A stretch of DNA of 64,000 nt. It comes from Bacteroidota bacterium. GTDB taxonomy: Bacteria; Bacteroidota; Bacteroidia; Chitinophagales; Chitinophagaceae. Below the pieces are notes generated by a model, which was not told where the DNA came from, did no database searches, and saw only the letters and a list, made by a program, of their open reading frames with translations. Location of the stretch: the NCBI GenBank assembly GCA_023428755.1, contig JAEYWX010000027.1:124001-188000 (forward strand), given 5' to 3'. Below, piece by piece: positions 60,061-64,000 of this stretch; position 1 is the first letter of the stretch; each line of letters starts with the position of its first letter. Made by a program: the position numbers and the translations under genes.

Positions 60061-61362
60061 TCACCACATTTTTTTATAATCAAAAGACTTATCAAACAAA
60101 AAAGCCTGATTCTCTTCCCGCAAATAGCGTCTCATAAAACGAATCATTATACTGTATCGCCTGATACCGACGATAAATTTCAATATCCGGAAAAACAAAT
60201 TCACAAGTTGTAGCTTCTTGTCAAATCCTTTGATCGTTTTATTTGTTACTTTATCAGATGAAGTTACTGCGTGATCAACAAGTCTGTTTTTCTTCAACCG
60301 GCCATAAAATGTACCTTCAGCAACATCAAATGGATTTGCTGGTGCCAGCCCTTCAGAAAGAAGTCTTCGATAAATTCTACGTTGAAAATGATTGATCACT
60401 TTTCCGTTTTTAAAAGATCCATATGTGTACGGATATTTATAAAACGTAAACAAATCACTTTCTTTTAAAGCCGCAGCATAAATATCAAAGATCAACGCAA
60501 GGTCATCAAACCCTTTCAGGTCTTCTTTTTTGTGGGCAACTTTATCGTTTGCAAAACTCCTGTAATCATAGCCTGAGAAATGGACAAATGTTAAAGCGGT
60601 GGTCTGTTGTTTATGTTTGTTTATCCGGTCGCTCACCATGATCGTCTCATTCTCCAGGTAAAGCTCACGTTCATGATAATTCCACGGCGCCACATTGAAA
60701 CCAAGGTTTTGCGATATGTGCAGATCCTTACTATCAAAAAATGATGGCAGCATATTCATCCATTTTTGGTCAGTTGCCATCCCCATTTCATTATCAAAAA
60801 AACACTGGTCTTTCAGCCTGTAATCCCACCAATGCAACATGTCTCTTGTGGCAGCCCCTTCTTTGACAGCTAAGAAACCAAGATTAAACGTACCATTCAC
60901 GAGGAACAGATAGTCCGGATAATCGCCTTCAAAAGGCGAATGAGCTGTAACAATATGCGGTGTAAGAATGATTGACACCTCATTCAATTTCGAAAATATT
61001 GGTTCCATCGAACCAAATACATAGATATCCGGGTCTAAATAAATTACTTTTTCGTATCCCTGGTTTAAAAAGTATTGAATACAGGCAGGCTTTATAGCAG
61101 TACAAAACTCAACAAGATTATACTTGAATGCCATTTCTTCCCACACGGCATCATTGATACCGATTTTCGTCTTTGCAATAAGCGCATTCAGAGGAAGTAA
61201 TTCCATCCCGTCATTATCTGCAAATTCATCTGCCACAAAAATGTAAAAATCAGATTCGCTGTTTGCCTTCACGGATTTTTCCAGGACTTGTGCAAGGCCG
61301 ATATAATTACGTGCCACGATTGTAAAAACAACGTTCTTCTGTTTGTTAGTTGGTACCTCCAT
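60061..61362 (-). CDS. glycosyltransferase (GT-A, GT8-like start)
   Basis: 433 residues. It begins with a donor-binding fold VVFTIVARNYIGLAQVLEKSV and has the metal motif KVIYLDPDIYVFGSM (DxD). A later NLGFLAVKEG and FNVAPWNYHERE resemble glycosyltransferases of the GT8/capsule type. The last 120 residues are basic and helical, perhaps for membrane contact. The acyltransferase gene follows 16 bases later on the same strand. Confidence 0.82.
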   Translation of the reverse strand: MEVPTNKQKNVVFTIVARNYIGLAQVLEKSVKANSESDFYIFVADEFADNDGMELLPLNALIAKTKIGINDAVWEEMAFKYNLVEFCTAIKPACIQYFLNQGYEKVIYLDPDIYVFGSMEPIFSKLNEVSIILTPHIVTAHSPFEGDYPDYLFLVNGTFNLGFLAVKEGAATRDMLHWWDYRLKDQCFFDNEMGMATDQKWMNMLPSFFDSKDLHISQNLGFNVAPWNYHERELYLENETIMVSDRINKHKQQTTALTFVHFSGYDYRSFANDKVAHKKEDLKGFDDLALIFDIYAAALKESDLFTFYKYPYTYGSFKNGKVINHFQRRIYRRLLSEGLAPANPFDVAEGTFYGRLKKNRLVDHAVTSSDKVTNKTIKGFDKKLQLVNLFFRILKFIVGIRRYSIMIRFMRRYLREENQAFLFDKSFDYKKMW

Positions 61363-61671
61363 ACTTAAACGAATCGATTACTATATAACAAGCGAATGTA
61401 ACCGCTTCTTTTCAATATGAGAAGGATTGAATATCGATTTTAATGACTTTCCCGGTAAAAGGCATTGAAACAGCTTCTGGATCACAAACCCATCATGTAC
61501 GCTGTTTCCTTTAAAAACAACATCCAATGTCAATTTCACCAACAGGTTAATAATTACTACAGGCATTCGAATCAATGTTTCGCTTAGTATACATCGGGAA
61601 CTGATATCATCCCAACAAAACCGCACAACCACTTAAAACACATAAATTTGCAGCTAATCGATGCCCCCTTT
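61363..61671. other. 309-base gap between divergent surface genes
   Basis: The divergent promoter region of the glycosyltransferase and FkbM genes. A minus-strand frame of 83 codons (61632-61381, product MVVRFCWDD...) is open, but I cannot link it to any family and its composition is ordinary. TAAATTTG, the FkbM -7 box, is at 61643. Nothing else seen. Confidence 0.4.
61643..61650 (+). promoter_or_regulatory. -7 box TAaaTTTG upstream of FkbM gene
   Basis: TAAATTTG matches TAnnTTTG, 21 bases before ATG 61672. Its position also argues against the TTG start at 61648. Confidence 0.4.
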
Positions 61672-62511
61672 ATGACATCCAAATCATATTTAAGAAATAT
61701 TGTAAGAGGCTCACAACTGGCTGCTGCAAAACTCCTGCGGTCGCCCTACAGAAAAGTGAACATTAGCTGGTTTAAACTCAAAGCGCTCAAACACCTGCCG
61801 GCTGGTAAAGAAAGGGAGCACACACTGTTTGGCAAAAAAGTATCCTATCTAAACCCACAAGACTTTTTGCACGGCATTAAAGAAATATTTGTAGAAGAGA
61901 TCTACAAGCAGAGGTTGCCTAATAATGCTTATGTTATTGACTGCGGTTCAAATATCGGTCTCAGTATAATTTATATCAAGCAAATATGTCCCACAGCTAC
62001 AGTTGTAGGCTTTGAACCCGATCAAAAAAATTATGATCTGCTAATCAGAAATCTCGAACCATTTGGATTAACAAACATCACCATTCACAAAGCGGCTGTT
62101 TGGACTGAAAACGGCCCACTTCAGTTTACCGATACCGGAACAATGGGCAGCAGTATCAGCCAAACAGAAACAGAGAAAACCATTACTGTTGAAGGAAAGA
62201 GACTCAAAGATCTGCTGAACAAAAAAGTTGACTTTTTGAAAATAGATATCGAGGGAGCAGAATACGCTGTACTGAAAGATATTGAACCCGAATTAAAGCA
62301 TGTGCAGAATCTTTTTGTTGAGTACCACGGAAACTACTCTCAAAACAACGAGCTGACGGATATTTTTTCAATGCTTGTAAATAGCGGGTTTAATTATTAC
62401 ATCAAGGAAGCAACAAGCATTTATGACTATCCATTAACAAGAGAGAAAAAAAATCCTACCCCTTTTGATGTTCAATTGAATATATTTTGCACACGCAATG
62501 AGAAAAGATAA
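61672..62511 (+). CDS. FkbM family methyltransferase
   Basis: 279 residues. SAM-binding Rossmann core with motif I AYVIDCGSNIGLSI, motif TVVGFEPDQKNYDLL, and the FkbM hallmark VDFLKIDIEGAEYAVLKD. It O-methylates an unknown acceptor, probably a sugar, given the glycan context. The ATG at 61672 is chosen over TTG 61648, which lies within the -7 box. Confidence 0.87.
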   Translation: MTSKSYLRNIVRGSQLAAAKLLRSPYRKVNISWFKLKALKHLPAGKEREHTLFGKKVSYLNPQDFLHGIKEIFVEEIYKQRLPNNAYVIDCGSNIGLSIIYIKQICPTATVVGFEPDQKNYDLLIRNLEPFGLTNITIHKAAVWTENGPLQFTDTGTMGSSISQTETEKTITVEGKRLKDLLNKKVDFLKIDIEGAEYAVLKDIEPELKHVQNLFVEYHGNYSQNNELTDIFSMLVNSGFNYYIKEATSIYDYPLTREKKNPTPFDVQLNIFCTRNEKR

Positions 62512-62538
62512 ATAGCTTTTGAATATAATGTGAATAGT

Positions 62539-62574
62539 AAAAAGGACTGAACTTGAATTTGTACAGCCCTTTTT
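62539..62574. terminator. bidirectional terminator
   Basis: Arms aaaaaggactg (62539-62549) and cagcccttttt (62564-62574) pair with one mismatch. Placed between convergent FkbM and collagen-like genes. Confidence 0.6.
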
Positions 62575-62591
62575 GTTAAGTACAATGCATT

Positions 62592-63158
62592 TTATTTCTT
62601 TTGACTTGCGCCATCAGCCGGAATATTAAACAGAGAAACCAATGTTTCGTATTTCATTGTTTTAATACTCTCAAGTGTGTGTCCAGCTGCTGGTCCATTT
62701 ATGAATCTTCCACCCGAAACGCTTCCCGGAATTATAATATAACGATAGGGATAAGTAGCGTTATAATTTGACCTGATTGTAATTACGCCTGGTGTTAGAA
62801 AATAATGAATGTAGTTACCTCCGGAAGTAGCATAATTCAATTGAAATACCAGCCCATCAGGATTCCTGAGATAAACATTTACTACACCCCTGTCCATCAC
62901 AAGTTGAGTTACTCCGGGAGCATTCAAAATCCCTTCCCAAAAAGAACCTGTGTTTGAAAATGTAACGTTAATCCAGTTTGAATAAATAACATTGGCGGTA
63001 CCTGTGGCGCCTGTTGCTCCGGGTGCACCTGTTGCTCCAGTTGCCCCTTGCGGACCTTGTGGGCCCTGAGGCCCCGCTGGACCAATATCTCCTTTACAAG
63101 ATGGAGCCAGTATTGCAATACCACCTAAAACTGCAACTGCAAGAATGATTTTTCGCAT
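62592..63158 (-). CDS. lipoprotein with collagen-like GXY repeat
   Basis: 188 residues from ATG 63158. Lipobox LAPSC, then eleven Gly-X-Y triplets (GDIGPAGPQGPQGPQGAT and on, about residues 22-54), and a C-terminal globular beta domain of about 130 residues. Collagen-like stretches can form trimeric stalks. The DNA repeat itself is GC-rich compared with neighbours. The surface role is unknown; related lipoproteins occur in several copies in Bacteroidota. Confidence 0.75.
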   Translation of the reverse strand: MRKIILAVAVLGGIAILAPSCKGDIGPAGPQGPQGPQGATGATGAPGATGATGTANVIYSNWINVTFSNTGSFWEGILNAPGVTQLVMDRGVVNVYLRNPDGLVFQLNYATSGGNYIHYFLTPGVITIRSNYNATYPYRYIIIPGSVSGGRFINGPAAGHTLESIKTMKYETLVSLFNIPADGASQKK

Positions 63159-63365
63159 AAATTTTTGTTTTATCAATAGTAACAAAATGAAGAACAATAA
63201 GAAAATATTATCCAGAAAATAACATAACTGTGCATATACAGGAATAGGCGTGCAGAATAATCATTAAAAAAGGCTGTACTGGAAAAAAAACAAATCAATA
63301 CTACTAGCTTTACCGATACATCATTATTTTGTGTACATCACCGATAAGAATTCCATTTTCAATTT

Positions 63366-64000
63366 ATGAAACTGCTTTTAATCTGTTTTTTACTTATTTC
63401 AAATTTTGCAATTTCACAAGTAAACTTAAATAACGGACTGATAGCTCATTATCCTTTCACTGGCAATGCAAACGATGTTAGTGGAAATAACATAAATGGC
63501 GTTGTAAGCAACGCAACACTGACAACGGATCGTAACGGAAATGCGAATAGTGCCTATTATTTTAATGGCACGAATGCCTACGTTCTGCTCCCGTATTCCA
63601 ACCTTTATAATTTTGCACCGCAAGATTCTTTCTCAATCTCTGTTTGGGTTTTACCTGATGCCGGTTATACCTGGCCTGCACAAGCTGTAGTTGTAAAAGC
63701 CCCTGCCAATCCTGATTTCACACTTTCACTCTGGAATTACGGAACCTATATTTTCAATTATAAAGCTATGAGCGGTTATGCCTATAATAATATTACGAAT
63801 GGTACAACTACACTATCGCCCAATGCGTGCTGGTATAATCTAGTTTCAACTTACAAAAATGGCGTTTGGCGTTTATACGTGAACGGTGTACTTGAATCAG
63901 AAAACACAACCCAAACCAGATTTATATTACAAGATGGATTTTCCAGAATTGCATTTGGCAAAAAAGGAGAATCGTTCGGCGATTGGTACAAAGGAAAAAT
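63366..64000 (+). CDS. LamG/concanavalin-A-like domain protein (incomplete)
   Basis: 211 complete codons, cut by the window end. Signal peptide MKLLLICFLLISNFAISQ. A LamG-type jelly-roll follows: GLIAHYPFTGNANDVSGN, then YYFNGTNAYVLL, FSISVWVLPD, LVSTYKNGVWRLYVNGV and RIAFGKKG. This domain binds glycans or proteins at the surface. In this phylum such proteins often end in a T9SS sorting domain, which would lie beyond the window. Confidence 0.8.
   Translation, partial: MKLLLICFLLISNFAISQVNLNNGLIAHYPFTGNANDVSGNNINGVVSNATLTTDRNGNANSAYYFNGTNAYVLLPYSNLYNFAPQDSFSISVWVLPDAGYTWPAQAVVVKAPANPDFTLSLWNYGTYIFNYKAMSGYAYNNITNGTTTLSPNACWYNLVSTYKNGVWRLYVNGVLESENTTQTRFILQDGFSRIAFGKKGESFGDWYKGK

Noticed and set aside
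61381..61632. 83-codon minus-strand ORF as a gene
   Set aside because: No family, no start signal and divergent promoter position; recorded only as part of the gap.

Overview
The window looks like the chromosome of a Bacteroidota bacterium, most probably family Chitinophagaceae; I cannot resolve the genus. Reasons: a type IX secretion / gliding C-terminal domain protein, DUF4369-TlpA thioredoxins, HYC_CC_PP and HMBD metal proteins typical of that phylum, few recognisable Shine-Dalgarno sites, and several TAnnTTTG -7 promoter boxes. There is no rRNA, prophage, IS transposase or CRISPR array. One tRNA gene (Cys, GCA) is present.

Layout. 1-9.1 kb: mostly minus-strand single genes (ABC ATPase, CHY zinc finger, a DUF3037/HipA-like kinase pair, GNAT, alpha/beta hydrolase, WYL regulator, DinB, endonuclease III-like, VOC protein, barrel and propeller proteins). 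9.1-12.6 kb: an acidic hypothetical, a decayed-looking toxin-antitoxin pair and an SF1 helicase. 12.6-21.1 kb: secreted proteins (FKBP isomerase, T9SS type B protein, S9 peptidase, lipocalin-like protein, NamZ-like DUF1343 protein, SRPBCC). 21.3-26.8 kb: PhnA, two tandem DUF4369-TlpA thioredoxins coupled to hisIE and hisF, and an NlpC/P60 lipoprotein. 27.0-30.7 kb: dnaE.

30.7-42.9 kb is a heavy-metal resistance island, probably copper/silver. It has an AraC regulator with an N-terminal HMA-like domain, an HMA-MauE/DoxX membrane protein, an HYC_CC_PP protein, a secreted triple-HMBD protein, a CusA/CzcA pump split into two in-frame ORFs, a TolC-type channel, two HMBD-bearing adaptors, a thioredoxin lipoprotein, a propeller lipoprotein with Cys/His-rich metal-ligand motifs, and a TSUP permease. 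43.2 kb: trxA.

43.8-47.9 kb is the most unusual block: a SET-domain protein, a D-Ala-D-Ala-ligase-like ATP-grasp enzyme, an ATP-grasp/SET fusion, then an ABC-exporter membrane domain without an ATPase. I recognise no described pathway with this composition. 48-53.6 kb: housekeeping genes (tRNA-Cys, nucleoside phosphorylase, dapF, DinB, CorA, NUDIX, queuosine-precursor transporter). 53.7-62.5 kb: a surface-polysaccharide block (YfhO, four sugar or acyl transferases, an epimerase and an FkbM methyltransferase). The window ends in a collagen-like lipoprotein and an incomplete LamG-domain protein.

A theme running through the intergenic DNA is short tandem arrays with a strict 7-bp period but different unit sequences (at least eleven loci), often as a forward array facing an inverted one. 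In the metal island one array lies inside the pump gene and supplies its in-frame stop codon. Two others are translated as parts of the signal peptides of the two adaptor lipoproteins.
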